DNA from: Chloroflexota bacterium | GTDB lineage: Bacteria > Chloroflexota > Dehalococcoidia > Lucifugimonadales > Lucifugimonadaceae | DNA length: 64,000 nucleotides | Assembly: GCA_009838175.1 (NCBI GenBank) | Contig: VXSB01000035.1 | Location: 1 to 64,000, forward strand | Direction: 5' to 3' | Part shown: positions 16,656 to 24,879 of the stretch, in pieces | Layout: each line of letters opens with the position of its first letter | Position numbering within the stretch: the first letter of the stretch is position 1 | Translations under genes and position numbers: made by a program | Notes under the pieces: generated by a model | What the model was told of the DNA's origin: nothing | Databases searched by the model: none | The model's input: only the letters and a program-made list of their open reading frames with translations

Positions 16656-17573
16656 CTACCAGTCTATTTGGCGCTTAAGCTCATCCAGACGCACGCGTTC
16701 CTCATCCGTAAGGTTCTCGTAGAAACCTTCGAGTCCGCTGTATTCGCCGGTGTAGTTCGGCTCGCGGCGTTCGAGGAACGATGTCCGGCCCTCTTGGGCA
16801 TCCTGGGTCGTTTGCAGCAGGAGGAAGTTCATCATCGCTTGAACGTTCCACGCCTGCTCGACGGGCAGATCGGAGAAGCGATGCACGAACTCCTTCATCT
16901 TGATTGTTGCGAGCGGCGGCATCTCTGCAATGCGTTTTGCGAGTTCTAACGCACGTGGCATGAGTTGGTCAGCTGGAACTGCTTCGTTGACAAGGCCGAT
17001 CCTCATCGCTTCCTCGGCATCTACGGTTTCGTCGGCGAGTAGCATCTTCATGGCATCGGCGTATCGGAGCTGTTTCAGCAGCATCGTCGCACCCGGTCCG
17101 GCACCGACCCATCCGCGAGAGATAAGGCCAAAACGGAAGTTGGCGTTGCCGATCGCCGCGATGCGGATATCGGTCGAAGCCAACAGCAGATATAGTCCGG
17201 CACCCACTGCCCAGCCGTTCACAGCAGCGATCACAGGCTTGTGAATCCGGGGAAAATGGTCGGCCATACCGCCGTCGATACCCGTTTGGAAGCCGTTTAT
17301 GTAGCCAGAAGGTGGTCTGAATATGCGTTCCAGCGCAAGGAATTCGTGTTCTTCGGGTGTGACATCGTCGCGGATAGAGAGGTCGTGCCCACCGCAGAAG
17401 TGCCTGTCGCCCTCGCCCGTGAGGATGATGACTCGGACATTACGGTCATCCCAAGCAGCGCGCCAAGCTTCGCTGAGATCGAGCGCATGTTGTTTATCCA
17501 AGCTGTTGGCTCGTCGCGCGTTGGCGATTGTAATAACGGCTATGTGACCGTCAGTGTTGTATAGGATGCTCAT
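16656..17573 (-). CDS. Enoyl-CoA hydratase/isomerase family protein
   Basis: A 305-residue crotonase-fold enzyme. The oxyanion-hole segments are CGGHDLS near 60 and a region around AAVNGWAVGAGLYL near 117; the second normally holds an acidic catalytic residue. The C-terminal 50 residues (FLERREPNYTGEYSG) extend beyond a minimal crotonase. The acyl-CoA substrate is unknown and the gene stands alone. Confidence 0.87.
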   Translation of the reverse strand: MSILYNTDGHIAVITIANARRANSLDKQHALDLSEAWRAAWDDRNVRVIILTGEGDRHFCGGHDLSIRDDVTPEEHEFLALERIFRPPSGYINGFQTGIDGGMADHFPRIHKPVIAAVNGWAVGAGLYLLLASTDIRIAAIGNANFRFGLISRGWVGAGPGATMLLKQLRYADAMKMLLADETVDAEEAMRIGLVNEAVPADQLMPRALELAKRIAEMPPLATIKMKEFVHRFSDLPVEQAWNVQAMMNFLLLQTTQDAQEGRTSFLERREPNYTGEYSGLEGFYENLTDEERVRLDELKRQIDW

Positions 17574-17639
17574 CGCGAGAGGATATCGACAGTCTTGGAA
17601 CCCTTTGCCATACTTATCATTTATGTGCTAGGACATATG

Positions 17640-17645
17640 TATAAT
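17640..17645 (+). promoter_or_regulatory. -10 element upstream of comM
   Basis: A perfect TATAAT 55 bases ahead of the ATG, in an AT-rich gap shared with the divergent enoyl-CoA hydratase gene. No good -35 hexamer is present at the usual distance. Confidence 0.4.
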
Positions 17646-17700
17646 ATATAGCCGAGTAGCGATTAGGCTACGAGTAACTATAAAAGAGAGAATTCGCAAA

Positions 17701-19227
17701 ATGCTTGCAAAGACGAACACGTGCGCTGTCAGCGGAGTAGACGGTCAACTAGTTGAGGTAGAAGTAGACATCTCGCCGGGGCTGCCCCGGTTCAACATTG
17801 TGGGACTGCCCGATTCGTCGGTGCAGGAGTCCCGCGAACGCGTTCGCGCGGCCATCCGTAACTCCGGCGCGGAGTTCCCAATGCGGCGGATAACGGTGTC
17901 GCTGGCACCCGCCGACATCAAGAAGACCGGGCCTTCGTACGATCTGCCGATCGCCATCGGAATACTGGTCTGCAGCGGACAGGTCCCTGACGCGGTGGCG
18001 AGTTCGCTGTTCCTAGGCGAGTTGTCGTTAGATGGAAAGCTCCGCTCCACGCACGGCATGTTGCCGATGCTGCAGGCCGGCAAGGATCGGGGGTACGACA
18101 CCGCATTCGTCCCCAACGTCAACGCGAAAGAAGCGTCTTTGGTACCCGGCATCGAGATCCGGCCGGCAGAGACGCTCAAACAGCTGGTGTCCTACCTACG
18201 CGATGGCATCGACATGCCTATCGTGCAGGGCGGCGGAATACCCGAAATGCTTCCGTCCACATCGACGCGCACCGGTTACGACTTCCGTGATGTTCGAGGC
18301 CAGGAACAGGCCAAGAGGGCATTGGAGATCGCCGCGGCGGGCCACCACAACATCGTATTGATGGGCGCACCCGGTTGCGGCAAGACCTTGCTAGCGCGGT
18401 GCCTACCGTCGATCATGCCGCCAATGACTCCCGAAGAAGCGTTGGAGGTCACAACGATCTACTCGGTAACCGGACTATTGCCGTCGGGCAGTCCACTGAT
18501 CACGCACCGTCCCTTCCGCGCGCCTCACTACACGATATCGAACGCTGGACTCATCGGCGGTGGAAGCATACCGCGTCCGGGCGAGGTAACACTGAGCCAT
18601 CGCGGCGTCCTGTTCTTGGACGAACTGCCCGAATTCGGCAACGCGACTTTGGAGACCTTGCGACAGCCACTCGAGGATCGATCGGTAACCATAAGCCGAG
18701 CGCGGACAAGCGCTACGTATCCAGCAAGCTTCATGCTGGTTGGTGCAATGAACCCGTGCCCATGTGGCTACCACGGTGATTCGCAGCATCCATGCACCTG
18801 TGGCGAACCGGCAGTCGCACGCTACCAGCGTCGGATTTCAGGTCCGTTGATCGACCGCATCGACATGTTCGTCGATGTACCACGTGTCGAGTATGACAAG
18901 CTGATCACTCCGCCCAACGAAGAGGGATCGGAGGCGGCTCGCGAGCGCATCATGGTCGCGGTCGACCTGCAACACGAGCGATTCAGAGGATCAACCGTGA
19001 TGTCTAATGCGCTTATGGGACCGGTAGAGGTATGGGATTCCTGCAAGATGTCGGATGACGCGAAGTCGTTGCTCCAAAGCGCGATGAAGCACTTGCGATT
19101 ATCTGCAAGGTCATGCCACCGGGTCTTGAAAGTTGCACGCACGATCTCAGACCTTGAGCAGATGCCCCTCATCGAGAATCACCACCTTGCCGAAGCACTC
19201 ATGTACCGGCACAAGACAGCATCTTAA
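17701..19227 (+). CDS. comM: YifB/ComM-family AAA+ ATPase (Mg-chelatase-like)
   Basis: A 508-residue AAA+ protein. ComM helicases drive branch migration during natural transformation and recombination. The order is an N-terminal S5-like domain (residues 1-165), Walker A GAPGCGKT near 222, Walker B VLFLDELPEF near 302, a CPCGYHGD...CTCG cysteine loop near 355, and the Mg_chelatase C-terminal helices. Start and length match the family. Confidence 0.92.
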   Translation: MLAKTNTCAVSGVDGQLVEVEVDISPGLPRFNIVGLPDSSVQESRERVRAAIRNSGAEFPMRRITVSLAPADIKKTGPSYDLPIAIGILVCSGQVPDAVASSLFLGELSLDGKLRSTHGMLPMLQAGKDRGYDTAFVPNVNAKEASLVPGIEIRPAETLKQLVSYLRDGIDMPIVQGGGIPEMLPSTSTRTGYDFRDVRGQEQAKRALEIAAAGHHNIVLMGAPGCGKTLLARCLPSIMPPMTPEEALEVTTIYSVTGLLPSGSPLITHRPFRAPHYTISNAGLIGGGSIPRPGEVTLSHRGVLFLDELPEFGNATLETLRQPLEDRSVTISRARTSATYPASFMLVGAMNPCPCGYHGDSQHPCTCGEPAVARYQRRISGPLIDRIDMFVDVPRVEYDKLITPPNEEGSEAARERIMVAVDLQHERFRGSTVMSNALMGPVEVWDSCKMSDDAKSLLQSAMKHLRLSARSCHRVLKVARTISDLEQMPLIENHHLAEALMYRHKTAS

Positions 19228-19255
19228 GACTGGAGCGCAATAAGACGAATCAACG

Positions 19256-19420
19256 ATGTCGATCGAAGAATTAACGGCGACGTTAGAAGAACGCGGTCTG
19301 ATTTGGCAGGGGGCGGGTTCGCACTTATCGGTGTGGGTTCGGATTCAAACTCTCAATACGTCGAAGTCTCCTGCCACGGCCAGTAGAGCAGCCACACCTT
19401 GCCTACGATGTCTTCGGTAG
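19256..19420 (+). other. Possible short frame or gene remnant overlapping the lepB end
   Basis: An ATG opens MSIEELTATLEERGLIWQGAG with plausible codons, then the frame runs into the antisense of lepB and ends near 19420. It may be the 5' remnant of a lost gene. Nothing else is seen in 19228-19352. Confidence 0.2.
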
Positions 19421-19910
19421 GAACATAGCCCCAGTTCCGAGAGTCGTTTGACTGATCGCGATTGTCGCCGAGCACGAAGTAGTTGTCTGGCGGTACTACC
19501 ACTGGGAATTTGTGGTGCGACTTGGTCTCCGTAAATTGATCGGAGTAGTTGGTTGGGATTTCGTTGACTTTGACTACGCCTCCGGAAATATCCACCTTGT
19601 CGCCGGGCAGTCCGACAACGCGTTTGACGATCTTTTCAGTTCCGGGCTGTTGCGGCTCGAAGACGATTATGTCTCCGCGCTCGGGACCCTCGAACAGAAA
19701 GTCCGGCTGACCGTATAGCGAGATACCCCAGAAGCGTACCGCCCCTAGACGGTTCACAAGTACGCGGTGATCCTCCTGAAAGCTCGGCTCCATGCTTGGG
19801 CCGTTTACAGTGTAGGTAATGGCCACGTTGCGAACGAATATGACTACCAGAGCGGTGATGATGATCATCTCCGCAACGCCACGTAACTGTGTCCAGATGT
19901 GGTGTGTCAT
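19353..19910 (-). CDS. lepB: Signal peptidase I
   Basis: A 185-residue membrane-bound serine protease that cleaves signal peptides of exported proteins. It has one N-terminal membrane helix (about 12-34), catalytic Ser39 in NGPSMEPSF, catalytic Lys96 in VKRVVGLPGD, and the conserved GDNRDQSNDSR block near 148. It is small, like single-helix Gram-positive-type enzymes. Divergently transcribed from the sigma factor gene. Confidence 0.93.
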   Translation of the reverse strand: MTHHIWTQLRGVAEMIIITALVVIFVRNVAITYTVNGPSMEPSFQEDHRVLVNRLGAVRFWGISLYGQPDFLFEGPERGDIIVFEPQQPGTEKIVKRVVGLPGDKVDISGGVVKVNEIPTNYSDQFTETKSHHKFPVVVPPDNYFVLGDNRDQSNDSRNWGYVPTEDIVGKVWLLYWPWQETSTY

Positions 19911-19962
19911 CCCGTAAGCAATTGTAGTTTTTCGGCGATAAAGTCCTTCGCGACGAGATTAT

Positions 19963-20553
19963 ATGCAGGTTGACGAAAATCTTTTGCTGACGATGGCGAT
20001 GGGCGGCGACGTCGATGCATTCAATCGTCTCGTCGCCATCCACCAGAACGCCGTCTACGGATTCGCGATGAGTCTCACCCGCCAGCACGCGCTGGCCGAT
20101 GATGTCACTCAAGAAACCTTCATCTCGGCGTTCCATAGCATCTCCAAGATGAGAGGCGGCAATTTCCGCGCGTGGCTCTTGAGAATCGCCAGAAACAAAG
20201 CCTACGACCACTTTCGCCGCCAGAACCGACGCCGCGAGTCCTCGGTCGATGAAGAGGACGCGCCGTTCCTTGCGACACTGTCCGACGACAACCCTTCGCC
20301 GCACGCCGTAGCCGTCAACTCCGAGCTGCGAGAAGCCTTAGAGCACTGCGTCGGCGGATTGAGCGACGAACACCGAGAGGTTATCGTGCTGATCGACGTG
20401 CAGGGTGAGAGCTACGACGACGCATCGGCCGTCTGCGGCGTCAACATCGGAACCGTGAAGTCGAGATTGAACCGCGCCCGGCGTCGGGTTCGAGACTGCC
20501 TAAGAGGCTTCCCGGGACTGCTTCCGAGTGGAATGGCAGGGCAGACGTTGTAA
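19963..20553 (+). CDS. ECF-type RNA polymerase sigma factor
   Basis: A 196-residue sigma-70 family factor of the extracytoplasmic-function type. Region 2 covers about residues 10-85 (LADDVTQETFISAF) and region 4 about 125-185 (REVIVLIDVQGESYDDAS, then IGTVKSRLNRARRRV). A gene for a membrane protein with a cytoplasmic head follows after 115 bases and is probably its regulator. The gap 20554-20668 holds no gene. Confidence 0.9.
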   Translation: MQVDENLLLTMAMGGDVDAFNRLVAIHQNAVYGFAMSLTRQHALADDVTQETFISAFHSISKMRGGNFRAWLLRIARNKAYDHFRRQNRRRESSVDEEDAPFLATLSDDNPSPHAVAVNSELREALEHCVGGLSDEHREVIVLIDVQGESYDDASAVCGVNIGTVKSRLNRARRRVRDCLRGFPGLLPSGMAGQTL

Positions 20554-20668
20554 TCATGCGAAAAATGGAACAATTGAGCCGCGTACAGCGTCTAGTTGAC
20601 ATGTCGATCGCAGCCAAAATCGATAGCATTGCGCACCTTCACAACAGAGCGCAGAGGGTGAGTGCACC

Positions 20669-21754
20669 GTGATCGACCGCTTGCGAAGAATGGTCCGCGG
20701 TCCCGACCCCGTTGAGGACCTGATCTCCGCGTATCTCGACGCTACCAGCGATACAGAGCTTGAAGGCGTCGAGCAGCGTCTGCGTGCGGCAGGTGTAGAT
20801 GTCGACGAACTTCGAACCGTGCGTGAAACCGCGCAGTTGTTGCGATCTATCGACACTGTCGAAGCACCGAGATCCTTCGCACTCACCCCGGAGACGTTGG
20901 CGCATCAGGGCTATTCGGAGTCGGAAACTGAAAAAATCCTGAACCCACGCGCTGGATGGCGTGGTTTGAGGCTACGCAACGCCGCTGTCTACGTCCCATT
21001 GGCAATAGCCGCGATCGCATTGACTGGCGTCGCGCTCTTGACGATCGGCGACCTTTCGGAATACGTAACTGATCGGTTCGATGAGTTGTCGGAAAGCGAT
21101 ACAGTCGTGCAAACGGTCGTGGTGGAGAAGGAAGTGCAAAGTTCTGATTCGGCGTTATCCGGAGCGCCAGCTGCAACGATGCAACCCGCCGCCGAAGCCG
21201 CCGCAATGGAGATGATTGAGGTCGAAAAAGTCGTCGAAGTCGAAAAAGAGGTCATCGTCACCGTCGTCGTCGAAAAGGAAGTCCAAGTCGCAGGCGAGAC
21301 GGTTGTACAGACCGTCGAGGTGGAAAGGATCGTCGAAGTCGAGAAGGTTGTCGAGCGAGAAGTAATCGTTGAGAAGAAAGTGCCCGTCACTGTAGTCGTA
21401 GAGAAAGAGGTTGTCGTCGAACGCGAGGTCGTTGTCGAAATGGAGAAGCTCGTGGAAGTGGAGAAGGAAGTGGAAGTGGTCAAAGAGGTCGAGGTCCTCC
21501 CCACTCCGGCCCCTGCCCCTGCCCGCGCCGAGGCGATGATGACGGATGACTTCGCAGACGAGGAAGAGACTCCGACGCCGATTCCAGAAGAGGTCCCATG
21601 CGTCATCGCGCCAACTGCGACACCTACGCCAACAGGCTCTCCGACTGCATCAACCACTCCTGAACCCACCGCAACGATGTCGCCCATTCCAATATGCACG
21701 CCCACACCGACGCCTTCCCCCACGCCTACATCAACACCAACTCCAACGCGTTGA
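20669..21754 (+). CDS. Putative anti-sigma membrane protein with VEKEV stalk
   Basis: A 361-residue protein starting at GTG. Residues 1-105 are cytoplasmic and helical with no zinc-binding His-x3-Cys-x2-Cys motif. A single helix spans about 107-127. Outside the membrane, residues about 145-290 are dense repeats such as VVVEKEVQV, VEVEKVVEREV and VEKEVEVVKEVEV. The tail is Thr/Pro-rich (PTPTGSPT). By position after an ECF sigma factor and by topology it is probably the anti-sigma factor. The stalk resembles that of the ABC lipoprotein at 6836. Confidence 0.65.
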   Translation: MIDRLRRMVRGPDPVEDLISAYLDATSDTELEGVEQRLRAAGVDVDELRTVRETAQLLRSIDTVEAPRSFALTPETLAHQGYSESETEKILNPRAGWRGLRLRNAAVYVPLAIAAIALTGVALLTIGDLSEYVTDRFDELSESDTVVQTVVVEKEVQSSDSALSGAPAATMQPAAEAAAMEMIEVEKVVEVEKEVIVTVVVEKEVQVAGETVVQTVEVERIVEVEKVVEREVIVEKKVPVTVVVEKEVVVEREVVVEMEKLVEVEKEVEVVKEVEVLPTPAPAPARAEAMMTDDFADEEETPTPIPEEVPCVIAPTATPTPTGSPTASTTPEPTATMSPIPICTPTPTPSPTPTSTPTPTR

Positions 21755-21885
21755 CCAAGGCGCGTCTCCGTCATCGATAATCGAGGTTCGGCATGGAACA
21801 AAGTCGAGTCGTCGTTCGTCTCTACTAACAGAAGCCAATTTCGATTGGCGATCACCAACAAGCAGTTGAAAGAGGAAACACCCAA

Positions 21886-22800
21886 ATGTTGATCACGAGG
21901 AAATACATCGGCATCGCAATTGTGGCACTGCTCGCCGTCGTTGGCTCGACCGTCTCGGTGCTGACTTTGAGCGCTCAGGAGCCCGGATCGCTGGCGACGG
22001 TGGTGGCGACTCACGATGCCGCCATTGGCAACGTGAAGTATTGCGACCCGAGAACCGACGGCATCACCGTCCAAGGTGCCGGCGTCGTAACCATCCCCGC
22101 AAACATCGGTGTTGTCGAGTTGGGTGTCGACGTTATTGCCGACCCGCTCATCGACGCACGAAGCACGGCGGCACACGCAATGCAAAACATCATCGATGCG
22201 GTCAAAGAGCAGGGTGTAACCGACGACCAGATCACGACTACTCGACTGAACATCAGGCCGGAGAGGACGTGGGTCGAAGAAGAGTTCACTCTGGATGACG
22301 GGAGCACCGGACGTCGCAGCCGTGATGTCATCATCGGCTACCGTGTATCCAATCGCGTGAGGATCGAGATCGATGTCGCCGACACATCCCAAGATGAGGA
22401 TACGGACATCCTCAGTGCAGTGATAGATGCCGCGGCCACCGCGGGTGGCGACAACGTCCGCATCGATTCGATCTATTTCACGGCTGATCAGACAACCGAA
22501 TCTCTCGATGAGGCACGGAAGTTGGCGGTTCAAGACGCGCTTCACCGGGCGAACCTGTACGCCGAGTCGTTCGGCGTGGAAGTTGGCATCTTGATCAGCG
22601 CGACCGAAACACTCACATCCACACCGGTCTACGGAGACGCAGTAGCCGTGAGGCTCGAATCAGCTTCGTTCGACGGCCCGAGCACTCCTATCAGTGCAGG
22701 CGATGTCGAGATCAGAGCTAGCATAAACGCCAAGTTCGCCATCGCTCAGCCGGGTTGCGTTGACAAACTGGCGGCCGCGAAGAGCAAAGTGGTCGAGTAA
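21886..22800 (+). CDS. SIMPL-domain (DUF541) exported protein
   Basis: A 304-residue protein with an N-terminal signal or anchor helix (about 7-25) and a SIMPL domain (GAGVVTIPANIGVVELGVDV near 62, then TTRLNIRPE near 118). The family is widespread, periplasmic or surface-bound, and linked to oxidative stress in some species. It follows the sigma/anti-sigma pair by 131 bases and may belong to that regulon. Confidence 0.85.
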   Translation: MLITRKYIGIAIVALLAVVGSTVSVLTLSAQEPGSLATVVATHDAAIGNVKYCDPRTDGITVQGAGVVTIPANIGVVELGVDVIADPLIDARSTAAHAMQNIIDAVKEQGVTDDQITTTRLNIRPERTWVEEEFTLDDGSTGRRSRDVIIGYRVSNRVRIEIDVADTSQDEDTDILSAVIDAAATAGGDNVRIDSIYFTADQTTESLDEARKLAVQDALHRANLYAESFGVEVGILISATETLTSTPVYGDAVAVRLESASFDGPSTPISAGDVEIRASINAKFAIAQPGCVDKLAAAKSKVVE

Positions 22801-22838
22801 ACCCGAGCGTTGCTTGGGCGTTGATACAATCTGAAACC

Positions 22839-22870
22839 GCACGCTCCACAGCGAGGGCTGTGGGGCGTGC
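22839..22870 (+). terminator. Hairpin in the gap before dcd
   Basis: A 13-bp stem (GCACGCTCCACAG with CTGTGGGGCGTGC, one G-U pair) and a 6-base loop. It ends 14 bases before the dcd ATG, so it may stop the upstream transcript or fold in the dcd leader. There is no U-run. Confidence 0.5.
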
Positions 22871-22883
22871 TTCGGTTAGAAGC

Positions 22884-23462
22884 ATGGTACTGAGCGACAA
22901 GAGCATCCGAGACGAGATCGCCTCCGGGCGAATCGGCATCGACCCCTTCAGTGGTAGCGATGTCCAACCCGCTTCGGTCGATCTGCATTTGGATGACAAA
23001 GTGCTGGTCTTCCGAAACTCTACCGCTCCACACATAGATCTGAGGCGCGACATCCCTGAGTTGAATGAGATGGTCATGATCGAAGATGACCAACCATTCA
23101 TCCTTCATCCGGGCGAGTTCGTCTTGGGCAACACCCTAGAGCGCATCACACTCAGCGACTCCATCGTGGCCCGCCTAGAAGGCAAAAGCTCTCTAGGCCG
23201 TATCGGACTCCTCATCCATTCGACAGCAGGATTCGTCGACCCCGGTTGGGACGGACATCTGACGCTCGAACTGTCGAACGTGTCACGATTGCCGCTCACC
23301 CTCTACAAAGGAATGCCAATAGGGCAGATCTCCTTCCAATACCTCTCAACGCCAGCCGAAAACCCCTACGGCTCCAAAGAGCTGCGTAGCCGTTATCAGG
23401 GGCAGACGGAACCCACAGCATCAAGAATGCACGTAGGCTTCGACGAGACGTTGCGCGGGTAG
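22884..23462 (+). CDS. dcd: dCTP deaminase
   Basis: A 192-residue enzyme of the dUTPase fold that turns dCTP into dUTP for thymidylate synthesis. The catalytic and nucleotide-binding block EGKSSLGRIGLLIHSTAG is near 92-109, followed by VDPGWDGHLTLEL. I place the start at the ATG at 22884 (MVLSDKSIRDEI); the frame is open further upstream through the hairpin, but that part is not family sequence. Confidence 0.93.
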   Translation: MVLSDKSIRDEIASGRIGIDPFSGSDVQPASVDLHLDDKVLVFRNSTAPHIDLRRDIPELNEMVMIEDDQPFILHPGEFVLGNTLERITLSDSIVARLEGKSSLGRIGLLIHSTAGFVDPGWDGHLTLELSNVSRLPLTLYKGMPIGQISFQYLSTPAENPYGSKELRSRYQGQTEPTASRMHVGFDETLRG

Positions 23463-23498
23463 GAGTTACCGCCACTGTCCGTCATTCCGGCCCCTCAC

Positions 23499-23662
23499 GT
23501 CATTCCGGCGAAAGCCGGAATCCAGAGGGGAAGGGCAGTGCGTTCGATAAGGATAATCAGTACCCCTAACGCTACTGCCGAGTCTCCGATTGCGCGGCGC
23601 GGTGTCTGTTTGGGCCAGACCCCTAACCGCCGCTCTGGATTCCGGCTTTCGCCGGAATGACA
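23499..23662. repeat. Two opposed family A palindromes between convergent genes
   Basis: A units at 23499-23530 and 23634-23662 face each other about 100 bases apart, between dcd (+) and the lactonase gene (-). Each can form a hairpin (ATTCCGGCGAAAGCCGGAAT), so the pair could act as a two-way terminator. Confidence 0.75.
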
Positions 23663-23666
23663 TATG

Positions 23667-24572
23667 TTACGTCCAATGGAAGTCGGTCTCGAACTCCGCT
23701 TTCCCCTGCACCTTGTCCTGCCGCACTCGGTATAGCTGACCGCCTCGGTTAGAGATGGAGTGGTAAGCAGGAGGATCAGCGTCGGTTATCGGATCATCGC
23801 TTCCGAACGTCGCCGTCGTCACGTAGATGTCGGTGAAGTCGTCGCCACCGAAGTTGACCGCCGACGTCTGGACCGCTGGGAACTTGATGCGGCTCATCTC
23901 CGTGCCATCTGGATCGAACTGGATGAGCTGTGCGCCACCCCAGCATGCCGACCATATGTTGCCCTCTGCATCGACCGTCATGCCATCCGGAATACCTTCG
24001 CTAGGATCGAGCTTGACCAAGATGCGGAAATTCGATAGCGTGTGGTCCGCCTCGCGATAGTCGTAGGCGTAGATCTCCCCCGCCAACGAATCGGTGTGGT
24101 AAAAGACGGTTAGATCGGGCGAGAAGCCCATCCCGTTGCTGATGCCGAGGCCGTCGGCGATGATTTCGTGCGACCCATCAGGCTTGAAGCGCATCAACTC
24201 TCCACGCGGCGCGTCCTCAAAGTAGCTACCAGCATAGAAACTGCCGTCCGGACCAGCAGTCACATCGTTGAACTGCATCTGATCCCGCATCTCCGGCTCG
24301 TGATGCAACCACTCCCAGTCGGAATCCGACCGCCACAGCATGACACCTTCCCAAGTCCCGAACGTCAACCCGCCATTCTTGTTGACCGCCGCACCTCCGA
24401 CGAAGATACCGTTGTGGATCGTCTCGTTAACGCCGGTCGCAGGATCGAATTTGAAGTACCGCCCACCCCGGATATCAGTCCAGTAAAGCACGCTCGTCCC
24501 AGGGTCCCAAACCGGTCCCTCGCCGACTAAAGCATGTTCCTCGGCCAACATCTCGATCTGCATGTCTGACAT
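23667..24572 (-). CDS. SMP-30/gluconolactonase-family protein
   Basis: A 301-residue six-bladed beta-propeller, a calcium/zinc lactonase family that opens sugar lactones. The N-terminal metal ligand motif EGPVWDP is at 18-24. The usual central asparagine (SNGMGFSPD near 147) and the aspartate in GIPDGMTVDAEGNIW are present. It may work with a sugar dehydrogenase such as the aldo/keto reductase, but it is not adjacent to one. Confidence 0.88.
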   Translation of the reverse strand: MSDMQIEMLAEEHALVGEGPVWDPGTSVLYWTDIRGGRYFKFDPATGVNETIHNGIFVGGAAVNKNGGLTFGTWEGVMLWRSDSDWEWLHHEPEMRDQMQFNDVTAGPDGSFYAGSYFEDAPRGELMRFKPDGSHEIIADGLGISNGMGFSPDLTVFYHTDSLAGEIYAYDYREADHTLSNFRILVKLDPSEGIPDGMTVDAEGNIWSACWGGAQLIQFDPDGTEMSRIKFPAVQTSAVNFGGDDFTDIYVTTATFGSDDPITDADPPAYHSISNRGGQLYRVRQDKVQGKAEFETDFHWT

Positions 24573-24879
24573 CGTGTTCTCCTACACCTAAATTCGCGCG
24601 GTTCGCCTAGCTCAATGTGGATATTATCGTTGTTGCACAAATCGTTCGTCCCCTTCGCGAGGCGTAAGGGGACGCGAGCAAGCGAAGCGACGCTCGCAGG
24701 GGATGCCCGTCCCAGACACCAACCAACCATCGCAATTTCCTCCAACAGTCCCCTCTCCCCTCCGTGGGAGAGGGTTAGGGTGAGGGGGACCGGGCGGACA
24801 AAGGGGTGCAACGCCACCGTCATTCCCGCGCAGGCGGGCGCTTCAGCGGGCGGGACGACCATCCAGAGGGAAAAGAATC
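24573..24879. repeat. Repeat-filled gap with C, B and A-type units
   Basis: This 307-base divergent gap holds C (24650-24708), B (24750-24788) and an extended A-type unit (24819-24870: CATTCCCGCGCAGGCGGG, then CTTCAGCGGGCGGGAC, then ATCCAGAGGG). The last bases, AGAGGG, fall where the ribosome site of the GH32 gene should be. No small gene is seen. Confidence 0.75.

Noticed and set aside
20989..22545. A 518-codon minus-strand frame across the anti-sigma and SIMPL genes
   Set aside because: It is the antisense reading of the VEKEV repeats (low-complexity Thr/Ser). The plus-strand genes have recognisable domains.
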